This document shows, piece after piece, positions 35,641 through 47,785 of a DNA stretch of 64,000 bases. The notes beneath the pieces were generated by a model that saw only the letters and a list, made by a program, of their open reading frames with translations, had not been told where the DNA came from and did no database searches. Every line of letters starts with the position of its first letter. Position 1 is the stretch's first letter. The DNA is taken from positions 248,001-312,000 of the forward strand of contig JAFEMH010001471.1 of the NCBI GenBank assembly GCA_022495995.1. The letters are read 5' to 3'. This DNA comes from Adenophora triphylla var. japonica. Taxonomy: Eukaryota; Streptophyta; Magnoliopsida; Asterales; Campanulaceae. The translations under genes and the position numbers were made by a program.

Positions 35641-35951
35641 GACCCTTCGAAGTTCTACCTCTCATCTCTTAAACCATCCATAGTTTAGATCCTTTATCTC
35701 TAGCACCCTTCAGCCAAAGACCAACCAAGGCCAATCCTCACCCAAGACCAAATTAACTCACCTAGATCACCCTCATTTGACCAAGGATCGAGTCATCTTC
35801 CTCTCCCTTTTTCACCAAACGGACTCTTTTACATTCATCCTCTCTCTTTCTCTAAACTTAACCCTGGTTGTATCATCAATCGGGGCCCCCTCGAACTACG
35901 GTGACCTGAGACTCGTATCTTAAATGGTAAGGGTTACGTAGGCAACTTCAA

Positions 35952-36608
35952 ATGGCCAAACTCAAAATTGTGGAGGTCAAATATTTTCTCAAGGATGCCT
36001 TAAGATTAATTATGAATCTAATTCAACTCATTGGTTTGACTCCGCCATATGTTCTTACAGAATTCCACATCATGTCTCTGGAGAAAAGCATTGAAGCCCT
36101 CAAAGAAGTCTCAAACATGAGGTTGGGAGTGATCAACCTCCTCAAAGACATGCATGGAATTGAGCAGCATCATTTGTCCTACATCCAAGAATACTTGAGA
36201 AGAGTTCCTCCTCCTGTTCAATTCCAGGGTCCCTACCATTCGCATGCTTATGGTTCCCCTTATGGTCCTACACATCAGAATTTCTCATTCAGGATGCCTG
36301 CTGTGACCACCAACCAACGAAAGGCACCAATACCCGAGAAGAAGATCAACAAGGAACATTTTGATGACTTAGGAATGCCTGTGGGTGAGTTCTTCGACAT
36401 TTTGGTGGAAAAGAGTTTGATCAAGCCGCTCGAGAATTACAAGCCTGTTAATCCGAAAACTAACTTGGATACATCCAAGTTTTGCAAATACCACAAGTAC
36501 ATTGGGCATACCACTGACAACTGTAAGCAGCTGAAACGCTTGATTCAAAATTTGATCAACCAAGGCCTCATTGATGAAGAAGCCCTCGTACTTCAAGGAA
36601 GGATTTAG
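35952..36608 (+). CDS. Gag-like ORF of gypsy C, 218 aa, with zinc knuckle
   Basis: ATG at 35952, TAG at 36606-36608. The N-terminal half has helical character (EKSIEALKEVSNMRLGVINL), the middle is Pro/Tyr/His-rich (VPPPVQFQGPYHSHAYG), and the C-terminal part has CKYHKYIGHTTDNC, a CX2HX4HX4C knuckle typical of Tat-type gag, followed by LKRLIQNLINQGLI. Gag proteins form the retrotransposon particle and bind its RNA. The ORF is intact but short; the usual N-terminal capsid part is not visible, so it may be a C-terminal gag segment. No pol follows. Confidence 0.75.
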   Translation: MAKLKIVEVKYFLKDALRLIMNLIQLIGLTPPYVLTEFHIMSLEKSIEALKEVSNMRLGVINLLKDMHGIEQHHLSYIQEYLRRVPPPVQFQGPYHSHAYGSPYGPTHQNFSFRMPAVTTNQRKAPIPEKKINKEHFDDLGMPVGEFFDILVEKSLIKPLENYKPVNPKTNLDTSKFCKYHKYIGHTTDNCKQLKRLIQNLINQGLIDEEALVLQGRI

Positions 36609-39520
36609 ATTCATTCAGTCTTGTAGGTTCTAGTGTGTCTTTCTTACTTCCACTTTGGGCATTGGTTTGTAATGTCCACCTTTGAACTAGTTACTTCGAT
36701 AATAAAAAAGGTCTTTCTTTCTTTTCTCTCTAGACTTGAGACATAATCTCGCATTACTTTCAAGAAGATTGTTTTATTTATAATTATCACTTGGTTGCTA
36801 ATCTCACTGATAAACTCACCGGCTAATAAAGTAAACAATGAATGAATGCTTTGATTGGAGTAAACAACTCACCGTTCCTTCTTCATATACACCATCCCTA
36901 TACACCCCTCTCTCATACACTCTCTCCATACTCCACCATATACTTTTCATACACTCCTTGTACATACCCGTTATACCGTCTCAAACATACACTTCCCCAA
37001 AAACACTCTCCCCCGCTTGACCTCCTTTCCATATGATCAAGACAAGCACAAAGACCGTTGTTGCTCATCATCAGAAAATAGCTGCTCACGCCACTGCAAT
37101 TTAAAGAAGATGCAAGGAGTTGTTCCTATCCTTCACAAGTGCTGCATGAATATCAACTTGGGGCTCACCAACCCCCCAATCTCGCGTCTCCTCTGATTTT
37201 CCATTCGATCGATAAGCTTTCATTGAATATGCTCACATATCTTTCTCATGGTCTGAATATATTTTGCCTTACATTAATAAGTCGGTTAAATGAGTTTGCA
37301 TTTATTTTAAAAAATACTCTTTTGAGAATGCTATCCAGTAGCAATTGAAGCTTAAACCTCTCACCATAGGAAGCCATAACCTTATCCTCACTAAATAATA
37401 CCCTTTCATTTCAAGATCGACAAGTTTTGAGACCCTAAGGAAGAAGCCCATACTAGGGGCTCCCTCGACTCACAAAGGAAGTAATCACCTCAAAGCTCAA
37501 GAAAGGCGGAATGCGAAAGAAACTCATACAAGGGGCTCCCTCGAAGGGACTACCTCCAAGCCCAAGAGGGAAAAGGTAAAACCATCCCAAGGCATACACT
37601 AGGGGCTATCGCGAGCAAACAAATCCGAAGGCTTTTCTCGATAAGAGGGTGTTAAAAAAAAAAAAAAAAAAAAAACAACTTCATCACCCCGAAGTGAACC
37701 TCCCATCTCAAAGGTTGTGAAAACGAGACATCGAGTGAAGGTCCTATCGTGATCAAGTTACCTGCTGAAATCACAACAAACTCGCAAGAAGAAGCAACAA
37801 AAATTCCCTCTTGGACAAATCCCGTAAACCAATTCCAAAGTCCATCCTCTCACTTTTAGAGGATTCCATCACCACCCTTGACCTTATCAAAATCAAAGTT
37901 AACCTCACTCTTAGAGGTTCTGAAGAAGCAACAACAAGAAAATCCCCTCACCTTAGAAATTCCAAACACATCCCTCAAGCCAACCTCTCAGCAAAAGGCC
38001 CAGCCGACCTCTCACTTTAAGAGGTCATGTTAATCATCACCTAATGATCGATCGTAATCCAAAGCCCAGCTACAACCGCTACCGGATGGCATTCTCAAAA
38101 GATTATTTAAAAGAAATGCATATTCAGATTTTTGAGTCACTTGTTATCCTACGTGAGCATATTACATATTCTCTCAAAAGTTTGGGAACTCGTCCTATTC
38201 TTGAAATTCGTTCATTCGACTCCTCAAACACTGTCTGCAAAAGTCTCACTGGGGCTTCGCATCCGTGCCTCTCAGCGGCACTCCGGTAAAAGCAAGGAGA
38301 CGCGTGCCAGGGACTACTCCCCTCGGCTTGTGAGAACAAAGGAGCAACGAATCTTGAATTGAAAGACAGAAAAATAGAAGGGGCCATAATCAGTCAATTC
38401 CCACCTTTTCTTCCACCCCAATCTTTTTTCTATTTTTCATTCTATTTTTCGATCAATGTAGCGGCAGCCCGCACCACAATTATCACAATCAGCCCAGAGC
38501 AGCAAGCAACAACGGAACATCCTACTCCTTCTAAAGACAAGCCCAATTCCAGCTTCTAATCAAAACAGTCATTATTTGTTTACTCATATAATTGGAATTT
38601 GATAAACCAATCAGTGAGGTCCATTCACGAGCAATCAAAATATAATTCTGAATCAAACAATTCTTCAAATGTCTCGACAAGTCTTCTTCTCTACAATCTA
38701 GGAAGAGCCAAACACTGTCTTTCTGTCAGCAGGGGCTTCCATACACTTTTCCACACCTTGTGATGCTTACACTCTCCCAAAAGAGTCAAACCCAAAAGCG
38801 AAAGTGTCATACACGAATTCGGGATCCATTCCCACCTTCGAAAAATGTGCCCCTGCACATATACATTTCCGATTCTTGTCCGGCGATTGACCTTTGTTCG
38901 AAACGAGGATCGCCCGTGGCCACAAGATGACTCTCGTCCGCAATAGGGACACATTGAATCTCTCCAAGCCGGGGCTTTTGCTAAGCTGTTCTCTCAGGCT
39001 CTCTTTACCAGATTCCCTTCAGGCTTGCTTTGCATCATCAACTGGGGCTTCGCCATTCCCTTCAGGTTTGCTTTGCATTATCGACTGGGGCTTCGCCAAG
39101 GTCACTTCATCAAACAGTGGGGCTCCCCTCAACAAAAATGGGTCGACTATGTGGTTCTTCAGAAAAGGCCAAAGGGCTCTAATCGAGGCTCCGACGAAGT
39201 CATGTCTAGCAAGAAGGGCATCCCTTGTCATCAAGATCAGCATGTGGCAAACTCTTTGAGTCAGTTAGAAATATAATTGATCATAAGGCCTCCTTATCAA
39301 AGTAACATGCTTTCAAAATGCTATCCTCTTTGGCACCTTGTTTACAAAATCACTCTTTGGTCTCCACAAATTTTCAAACTCTTCAAGTCTATCAAAAACG
39401 CCTCTCTCTCAAGATGACTCGGTCCTTATCTCTGGACATCAAACTTACCTAATCCCATCTTCTCGGCCTCGCCTAGTTTAAACCATAACCTTTCTGCTCA
39501 AACTGCCTTGTCCAGACTTA
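36609..39520 (+). other. Non-coding interior of gypsy C in place of pol
   Basis: 2.9 kb where pol would lie. Only short unconvincing frames occur. It contains an A-run (37649-37672), recurring GGGGCTCCCTCGA words and a repeated CTTCAGGCTTGCTTTGCAT segment near 39017-39075. Confidence 0.65.
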
Positions 39521-39524
39521 CCAC

Positions 39525-40160
39525 AAATGTAAAACCCTAGCTCCAAGCCTAGGTAACAAATACATTTCTAAACCCTAGTCTCAAGCCTAGGTGACAAATC
39601 TCCTTTCTAAATCCTAGCCTCAAGCCTAGGTGACAAATCTCCTCTCTAAACCCTAGCCTCAAGCCTAGATGACAAAAAATACCTTTCAAAACCCTAACCT
39701 CAAGTCTAGGTGACAAAAATCTTTCTAAACCCTAGCCTCAAGCAAGCCTAGGTGACAAATACCTCTCTAAACCCTAGCCTCAAGCCTAGATGACAAATAC
39801 CTTTCAAAACCCTAACCTCAAGTCTAGGTGACAAAAATCTTTCTAAACCCTAGCCTCAAGCCTAGATGACAAAAAATACCTTTCAAAACCCTAACCTCAA
39901 GTCTAGGTGACAAAAATCTTTCTAAACCCTAGCCTCAAGCAAGCCTAGGTGACAAATACCTCTCTAAACCCTAGCCTCAAGCCTAGATGACAAATACCTT
40001 TCAAAACCCTAACCTCAAGTCTAGGTGACAAAAATCTTTCTAAACCCTAGCCTCAAGCAAGCCTAGGTGACAAATACCTCTCTAAACCCTAGCCTCAAGC
40101 CTAGATGACAAATACCTCTCTAAACCCTAGCCTTAAGCCTAGGAGACAAGACTCCTCTCT
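39525..40160. repeat. Tandem array 2 of gypsy C (~30-32 bp unit)
   Basis: About 19 units with the core AAACCCTAGCCTCAAGCCTA followed by GGTGACAAAT. Variants form a higher-order pattern of several units that itself repeats (for example 39661-39845, 39846-39975, 39976-40100). Confidence 0.93.
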
Positions 40161-40289
40161 AAGTCTTAGCAATGATCATCCCAAATTTTTAATCGCTTGG
40201 TTCTTCGGCTCGGGAAGCCATAGTAATCCCAATCAATTCACACAGCTATTCCTCATTAGTGGCCTAAGTCCTCCGGCAGCCACGAATCC

Positions 40290-40965
40290 AATTTTTCACA
40301 AGGGGTGACTCCCGCAGAAGTCAAAATTTTCACAAGGGGTGACTCCCGCAGAAGTCAAACTCTCACAAATCTTTGGGTGACTCCCGCATCAAATCTGGGT
40401 GACTCCCCGGGTGACTCAAATCTTTGGGTGACTCCCGGACAGTCAAATCTTTGGGTGACTCCCAAATCTGGGTGACTGTACAAATCTTTGGGTGACTCGG
40501 ACAAATAAATCTTTGGGTGACTCCCGTACACCAAATCTTTGGGTGACTCCTGATCAAATCTTTGGGTGACTCCCGTACAATAAATCTTTGGGTGACTCCC
40601 GTCTGATCAAATCTTTGGGTGACTCCCAGGACAAGTCAAATCTTTGGGTGACTCCCCGTCTGATCAAATCTTTGGGTGACTCCCGTACGATCAAATCTTT
40701 GGGTGACTCCCGGACGATCAAATCTTTGGGTGACTCCCCGTCTGATCAAATCTTTGGGTGACTCCCGTACAGTCAAATCTTTGGGTGACTCCCCGGACAG
40801 TCAAATCTTTGGGTGACTCCCCGGACAGTCAAATCTTTGGGTGACTCCCCGGACAGTCAAATCTTTGGGTGACTCCCCGGACAGTCAAATCTTTGGGTGA
40901 CTCCCCGTACAGTCAAATCTTTGGGTGACTCCCCGTACAGTCAAATCCTTTGGTGACTCCCGTGC
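40290..40965. repeat. Tandem array 3 of gypsy C (~20-25 bp unit)
   Basis: About 27 units of AAATCTTTGGGTGACTCCCG joined by short variable linkers (TACAGTC, GATC, GACAGTC). It lies just upstream of the 3' LTR and polypurine tract. Confidence 0.93.
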
Positions 40966-41240
40966 AGTCACGTATCCTTGACGCCACACGTCCGCCACTC
41001 TCGGGTATTAAACGCCCACTCTTTTGAACTAAGATTTGGCTTGATTCCTCTTGGGATACGTAGGTAGCCCGACGTGGGTCCAGCCGCTCGACCTACCTGG
41101 TCATCCTTTTGCGACTCAGCTCGAGTCCAAACCTCACATCCGCAAGATCATCGTTTCACCTCCTGAAATCCCTTTTTTCAGGACGGATCCTATTTTTTTT
41201 TTTTTTTATCGTCGACCCCACTCGTCTTACAAGAAGCGTC

Positions 41241-41253
41241 GCCGAGGGGCTAC
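41241..41253 (+). other. Polypurine tract of gypsy C
   Basis: GCCGAGGGGCTAC directly before the 3' LTR. Element 3 has the same GCCGAGGGGCT core before its LTR, so the two are related. Confidence 0.75.
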
Positions 41254-42339
41254 TGTTAGTACCCGGTCCGAAAAAAGGCATTTTAAATGTTTGGCCCGGT
41301 TAATATTAAAGAAACCCTAAAAATCCCTTAATCCCTTCATCCGTACCTGCGCCGTCATTCTTTGCGTGGAAAGTACGCTGATCAAAGTGCCGATCGGCCT
41401 TTTACCCGTGGTATGGCCGATCGACCCTTTTATTTTGTGCCGATCGTACCTAGCATCCTTGTGCCGATCGACCCTTTGTTTTGAGCCGATCGACCCTTTA
41501 TTTTAAGGCCGATCGACCCTTGCTCTGGCCCAGCCCAGATACCGAAGCACTATAAATAAGTGTGCCCGGCTCCCATTCTAGACACAAATTACTCGGGAGA
41601 AACGAGACTACTCTTGTTTTACCCACAGTTCTTTTTACTCTCTTCGAATTGCCCTAGATTCGACCCCAAAGTCTTGCTACAATTGGTAAGACTCTTTTTA
41701 ATATTTTTGTTCCCTATTATTATTATTGTCTTATTATATTTGCATGCTTATTATATTTTAATTGTTCCTTTATGCTAGATTTAGGACTGTTTTAATATAT
41801 TTAAATATGCAATAGCCGAGGATGATCTAAGGTTTCGCCCAAGGAACCCAATGGATCTAGGAACTATTTCTTACCTTCCACCTTAGTTATAATTATCCCA
41901 TGATCAACAATGCCCCAAGGATGAACGTTGATTAGTGCACCTTCCGAGGGCCTAACTCAAAGGTTCTAGGGTGTGATCATCAATTAATTCTTTCTCTCCC
42001 CTCCTCCTTATGCATGATCCCGTTTCTTCTATCTATTCCTGTAAACACCGCACACAACCAACACCCCACATGCTAGAAAGACCGATCCGTCGGGCAATAG
42101 GAGTGATAGCGTTTCTTCTTCTGTTGTAACTTGACCCCCGAACCCAATTAACTGTTTAGCCTTTTTTCAAAGCTTTGGGCTATATCAAAGTGGCGTGGCG
42201 ACTCTCAAAATTTAAATTAATATTTTTAATATGGTTTAAAGCGAGTGTCACTAAATGAATATCCCATTTCGGTCCGACATTATATGATTAATTATTTCAA
42301 ACCTCCGAATGCGCGTTGCATCGGGACGGGGTATTCACA
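41254..42339 (+). repeat. 3' LTR of gypsy C
   Basis: 1086 bp, nearly identical to 32824-33909. Visible differences include an extra g near the start, changes at the GCTGCGTGG and GCCAGATC sites, one C/T change in TTCGAATCGCCC, and a small block near 42120. Confidence 0.95.
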
Positions 42340-44399
42340 CCCACCCCGAGGCCTCCATAGCTAAGGCAATTGTGGCTGAAGAATGCATGACTTTTTTTTT
42401 GTACACAATATTTGAATGACATTGAGACAAAGTCCAATCGTCCTAGAAGAAATGATGATGAAGGTGACGAGTTAGGCCGCTTTGTAGGAAAGAAGAGGAA
42501 ATTACCCTTGATTACATCACACGAGTACAAGCGCATAGATATGTGCTTTTCAATACTAAAGATGTTGAACAATACCTAGAGTAAGTGATTCCTTACTTGA
42601 GGCTTACATTCCTTATATCTTTTATATTTTAAATTAATACTTAATTCATATTTCCAATATGCTCATAATGCATCGTGCACATTTGAGGGAGACACTACCT
42701 CGTAATCAATGACATCTTATAGAGAAAGAACATAATGATAAGTTTGTTAGCTGGTTTAAAGATTATGTAAGTATGAAACCACTTTCATATGATACTTTTT
42801 TTATTGTTATAAATATTTTCTTATTAAATTTTGTTTTTTATAAAAGGTATGTATGACGAAAGATGCAGTGCCCAAAAGAATTAAAAGTCTTGCATTGGGT
42901 CCTCATATGGATGCGAGGCGGTTTAAGTTTTACATAATAAATGGTTTTCGATTTCGAGTGAAGGATGTCGATAGATGGAGGAAAACCCAAAATAGTGGAG
43001 TCATGCTAAATGCAAGTGTGACAAATTTTGCAAGCCGAAAGGATAATAATCCAATTATAGGGGATGTTAACTTCTATTGGGAGTTGATTGAGATCCTTGG
43101 AATTCGTTATAGCAACTCAATAAGATTTGTATTGTTCAAATGTGAGTGGGTTGATAACCGGACAGGCAAGATGGAAGATGAGCAAAAATTTACTCTTGTA
43201 AACTTCAATCACAAGTTGTATAAGGATAATCGAGTTGGTGATGAACCATTCATATTAGCATCTCAAGCTGAGCAAGTTTGGTATGTTAAAGATCATATAG
43301 AAAGTGATTGGAAAGTTGTGATGAGGATTACACCAAGAGATAGTTTTGACATATATTCAAATGATGATAAACAAGTTTCAGATTCGATTCCACAACTGGT
43401 ATCATTTTGCTCACAAGATCTGGATGAAAATGTTACTAACGAAGAAGCATCGTGGGTGTGAGAGGGAGTTGATGGGGTCGAGATTGAAACTACTAATATC
43501 AATGATGATGATGTTGATATGGCCGATAATGATGATGATTAGTTTGAGTATTATTTGTTTAGATCTCATTTGCTTACTATTACTAAGACAATGTTATGAC
43601 TTATGTTTCATGTTTCAATCAAACTTGTTATTTTGTATGGTTGAATATTAATATTGTTAATTGTAATATGTATTTGTTTAGATCTTATTTGTTTACTATT
43701 ACTAAGACAATTTTATTACTTATGTTTCATGTTTCAATCAAACTTGTTATTTTGTATGGTTGAATATTAATATTGTTACTTGTAATATGTATTTGTTTAG
43801 ATCTCATTTGCTTACTATGCAATTTTACTCACATTTTTTATTATGACTTTGTAATATGTATTTTTATGTTTCTTATATTTTTTAGCCAGATATGCCGCCA
43901 AGGAAGCAAATAGGTGAGGTCTCATCAAGAAAAGGAAGAGGGTTGACAAAAAAAAAACAAAGAAATGGGGTAAAGAAAAGCTTAATGTCATATTTAATGA
44001 ATTTGGACAACCCTGTGGTGGCGAAAGTGCTCAACTAGCTACTCGGCTCGGGTATTTTGTGAGAAATGGGGAAAATTTCTCATTAACTAAAGATTGGTAT
44101 GAGATGGAACGTACAGTTCTAGAGAACATATGGAAAGATGTTCAAGTAAGTTGTAATCCATATTTCTTACATAAATCTCATGTTTACTTGATTATTTTTT
44201 CTTAGCTTTAGTTTTGTATTCTAGTAACTCTAGACGTGGCCGGTTCGGTTTAACCGCCGGTTCACGGTTAAAAACCGGCGGTTTCAACCTTGGAAAAACC
44301 TCAATCGGAACCGAACCGGATAACCGGATAAACCGGTTACGATTTGACGGTTATACGGTTTTAACGATTTTCCGATTAACCTCTGATTTATTCGGTTTG

Positions 44400-44580
44400 A
44401 ATCTGCTCGGCCGAGTCTTTGGTGTTGCTCGGTCAAGCATACCCTTTTAGGGTTTTGGGGTTGAGGGTTGCTCGGCCGAGTCATATATACTGCTCGGTCG
44501 AGCATACCCTTCAAAAAAATGTCAACTTTCTGTTCTCATATGCTCGGTCGAGTCTATAGTAGTGCTCGACCGAACATATC
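44400..44580. repeat. CTCGGCCGAG-type subterminal repeats of the hAT element, left
   Basis: Six copies or near-copies of GCTCGGCCGAG or GCTCGGTCGAG occur within 180 bp. The right-end set is at 47668-47785 (four or more). Paired subterminal palindromes fit transposase-binding sites. Confidence 0.75.
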
Positions 44581-45122
44581 ATTTTTCAACCTTGTAACAG
44601 TTAATTTTTTAACAGTTTTCGTTAACTTTGTATGTAGTATATCAACTTTATTTTTTTTTGGATAAAGATAACTAATTGAGATGTTGTTTAGTCCTAAATT
44701 TTTTTAGAAAAAGTTATATAAAAAAAGTTAAGAATTTTTAAAGATAAGAAAACAATTATCTTTTTAACAGTTTTCGTTAACTTGTATATAGTATATTAAC
44801 TTCTTTATTTTTTCAATTTTTTTTTGGATAAAGAAACGTATTTGAGATGTTGTTTTGTCCTGAAATTTTTTACAAAAAATTATACAAAAAAAATTAAGAT
44901 TTTTTAAATAAATAAAAGTAAATAAAAAAGGGACGGTACCCTTAAATTTTATTAATTAAAATAAAATTACAAAGAGGGAGACAACCAACCTTACCCTTTT
45001 ATAAATAAGGGGAGACATTTAGGAGCCTTTACCTCAACCTAACTATTACAATTAAATAAAAATAAACCTAATCTAAAGTCTAAACTAATCTAATTAAAAT
45101 AAAAATTAATCTAAAACATCAT

Positions 45123-47333
45123 TCATTCATCACTACTTTTCGTGGAGTCCTCGACATCGTATTGATATCTTGGATCCAATAGATCCTCATCATAAGGCAA
45201 GTCTTGTTGCCTTTTTTCCGCTCTAACCCAATCGCCAAGTAAAAGTTGATGTTTCAAGTTTTCACTTGTTTGTTGGGAACGTCTTTCATCCAAAACATTT
45301 CCACCAACGCTAAATGCCGATTCAACCGCCACCGTTGAAGCGGGAGAGGCTAAGACTTTTTTAGCAACTATGGAAAGTATAGGATAAATGTCTTCCCTTC
45401 TTGACCACCATTGTAAAATATCAAATTCATTTGAATTTGAGTCTTGGTTTAATTCAAAGTTTGTAGTGAAATAAGTTTCTAACTCCAAGGGAATGTTTGA
45501 TGATGATGAAGATGAACCTCGAGAAGGACCATATTTTACATACAAATTTGCAAAAAAAACTATATGAATCCCCACTAGTAAAACTTGGTTGAGAAATAGA
45601 GGAATCATCTTCATGTTGTTGGCTTTGAGAAGTGTTTTCATATAAGGCATTATACTCATTAAAAAGGTTAATCAAATTATTTTTTGTGTCATTAACAATA
45701 ATTGACGGAAGTTCATTACTACCGTCACCATCGGGATATAATTTCATATAATAATAAGTTATAATGGACTCTAAATCATCTAATTTAACTCGAGAATCTA
45801 ATAACTTTGCAACCAAGAAAAGAGATTGAATAGTGTCAAAATATTTAAGCCACTTTTGTCTCATGTTAAAAATGCATTCTTTTAAAATAGGGCATTCTTT
45901 TAAATTGTCAAAAATAGTAACAATTGCAACACAATGCTCTAGCACCAAAACGAAAGTTGGATAATAAACTTCCGAAAAAGCCAAAGTAGCGGTATTAAAA
46001 ATCTTTAACAATTCACATAAATTAATGCATGCATTCCAATGATAAGTAAATAGAGGTTCATGATAGCCAATTGACATAAAAAATTGCGTTAGGAGATCTT
46101 TATAAGCAAAATTATCGGTTAACATTTTGTAGGTGATATTCCACCTAGTTGGAACATCGTAAGTAAAATATTTGTTCGTCACACTTTTACTTCTTAAAAA
46201 CCTTATCTATTTTTTTGTATTAGAATTTTTTTTGAAATAAATTGAAGAGCTCGTCTAATTGGCTTAATATAAGTTTTTAATGCATCTAAATCATCTCTAA
46301 CACATAAATTAATTATATGACATAAACATCTAATATGAAAAAACTTACCCCCAAGTGAGGGTTGACAAACGGTAATTAAATCAGGTAAACTAACCGTATT
46401 AGCACTTGCGTTGTCAAATGAAATAGTAAATATTTTATTTAAAATACCATGCTCAAGAAAAATCTCAAGCAATTTCACACAAATATTTTTCGCGAAATGC
46501 GGTGGCTCAAAATCTTTGTAAGCAATTAATCTTTTTTGAATTTTCCATGAATTATCTATCCAATGACAAGTAACGCCCAAATAAGTATTTCTTTGCCAAT
46601 GATCACTCCAACCATCGGCACAAATTGAAACTTTATTTTCTAATTTTGATAAAATACCAATTAAACCTTTTTTATATTTTTGAACCACTCTAGCAATATC
46701 ACGTACGAGATTCGTACGTGGTACTCTCGTGGCGGCGAAATTTAAAGAAAGGTGAGCAAAATTTTCATAAAAATCACAATCCGCAAAATTAAAAGGTAGG
46801 CCTTTAACGCAAATAAATTTGGCTAGTTCATCCCTATAAACCCACCTATCAAATTTAAATAGGACGGAAGAAGGGGAAGACGAACCTTGTGCACCCGAAC
46901 CCGAACTACGTTGTTGAAATTGTAATTGAGTTTGCGTAGCGGAAATGCCAAGTTTCTAGAGATGTTTTGACGCCGTATGCCCGTTGAGCCTCCCATACCC
47001 TCCGCCTCTTTTGAATGAGTAAGACGTGGTACAATAGTTGCAAAATTCTCGAAGATTATAATCATCATCGGCATTAATTTTTCTTTTGGTGAAATGGATG
47101 GCGAAGGTATCGGATTGCGGCGCTCTTTCTGTAGGAGGTTGTCGTTGTCCCCGACCACCTCCCCTAGTAGCTCGGCTTCCCCTACCCCTCCTAGCACTAC
47201 CACTTTCAATTTCAACTTGTTCTTCTTTCTCATTTTGTTGAATATTTGGATTTTGATGATCAAAATCATCGTTGGGGGAGGAAGAACCAATATGTGACTT
47301 GCCTAAATTGCTTCTTCTTTGATTTCCAGCCAT
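45123..47333 (-). pseudogene. hAT transposase (BED finger, RNase H fold, hAT dimerisation), nearly intact but frameshifted
   Basis: Start ATG at 47331-47333 (MAGNQRRS). The N-terminus is a Gly/Arg-rich region, then a BED-type zinc finger in CNYCTTSYSFKRGGGYGRLNGHTASKHL order (C-x2-C...H-x4-H). The central part has ADGWSD...YLGVTCHWID and FTISFDNASAN, core hAT blocks, and VPTRWNITYKML. The C-terminus is the dimerisation domain: WWSRREDIYPILSIVAKKVLASPASTVAVESAFSVGG, ending at 45123. The pieces are open but fall in different frames, with breaks near 46950, 46690, 46195 and 45560, several at A/T runs. About 700 codons in all, normal for hAT. Probably inactive. Confidence 0.88.
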
Positions 47334-47667
47334 TTGTGTAAGATAAAATGAACTTTGGAACGGAACGGAGCTTAAAAATGGATGAAAATGAAGAAAAGCA
47401 CTAATTTCGTTAGAAAACTAACTGAAAATGGGACAATATTTAACTGAAAATTGGATGAGAGTGAGAGTATATGTGAATATTTGAGAGTAGAAGAGAAAGA
47501 GTAGAGAGAAATAATGTGGAAATAAAATGGGTGGAGGAAGATGATATTTATAGTTAGTAAATTAGGTAAAAAAAACTTTTTTTTAAATTTTTGTCAGCCC
47601 CCATTTAAAGTTCTGACGAACATAACGGCTAGTTTGTAAAAGTAGCCGTTGGAATGGGTTCTGGCGT

Positions 47668-47785
47668 TCTGCTCGGCCGAGCAACTCATATGACTCGGGC
47701 GAGCATGACCGTTATTGGAAATTTACACACTGGAAATGACCCCCTCGGCCGAGCAACTCATATGGCTCGGCCGAGCAACTCATAA
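47668..47785. repeat. CTCGGCCGAG-type subterminal repeats of the hAT element, right
   Basis: Copies of CTCGGCCGAGCAACTCATAT are repeated, with one variant GACTCGGGCGAG. Matches the left-end set. Confidence 0.75.

Larger units (their letters stand above)
32824..42339 (+). mobile_element. Gypsy C, non-autonomous Tat-like LTR retrotransposon (gag only)
   Basis: 9516 bp bounded by the TSD cccac (32819-32823, 42340-42344). Two 1086 bp LTRs differ at only about eight places by eye. The primer binding site is at 33911 and the polypurine tract at 41241-41253. The interior has one gag-like ORF and three long tandem arrays. No protease, RT, RNase H or integrase motif is seen on either strand. Removal restores the reading frame RNRAHPEAS of the CACTA-2 DUF4218 exon, which confirms the insertion point. 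Confidence 0.95.
30560..43461 (+). pseudogene. CACTA-2 transposase (tnp2 / DUF4218 / DUF4216), broken and split by gypsy C
   Basis: The reading order is: N-terminal KSHCIEVGFETAYKNW segment; the tnp2 core with LCEICGASRY-like EICGASRYK, WYFPLKPRLQRLY and RAWKGFDERYP; a frame change to GWSTKGEYACPCCN; then VRHDLDVMHIEKNVCDN. DUF4218 follows (LPLAVRKTLP, LEKIFPPAFFDVMEHLPVHL), and DUF4216 lies at 42853-43461 with VLFKCEWVDNRTG. This is the normal domain order for plant CACTA transposases, which cut and paste the element. Defects: an in-frame TAG at 30791-30793, a ~1 nt deletion near 31740, the 9.5 kb gypsy C insertion inside the DUF4218 exon, and frameshifts after 42390. Proposed intron ~32699-32780. 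Non-functional. Confidence 0.92.

Noticed and set aside
38124..39276. Several 66-121 codon frames in the gypsy C interior
   Set aside because: No match to pol or gag motifs in any frame; overlapping frames on both strands point to chance.
40290..40965. CRISPR-like regular array with short variable linkers
   Set aside because: Units are ~20 bp with short, related linkers inside a plant retrotransposon; no unique spacers and no cas genes.
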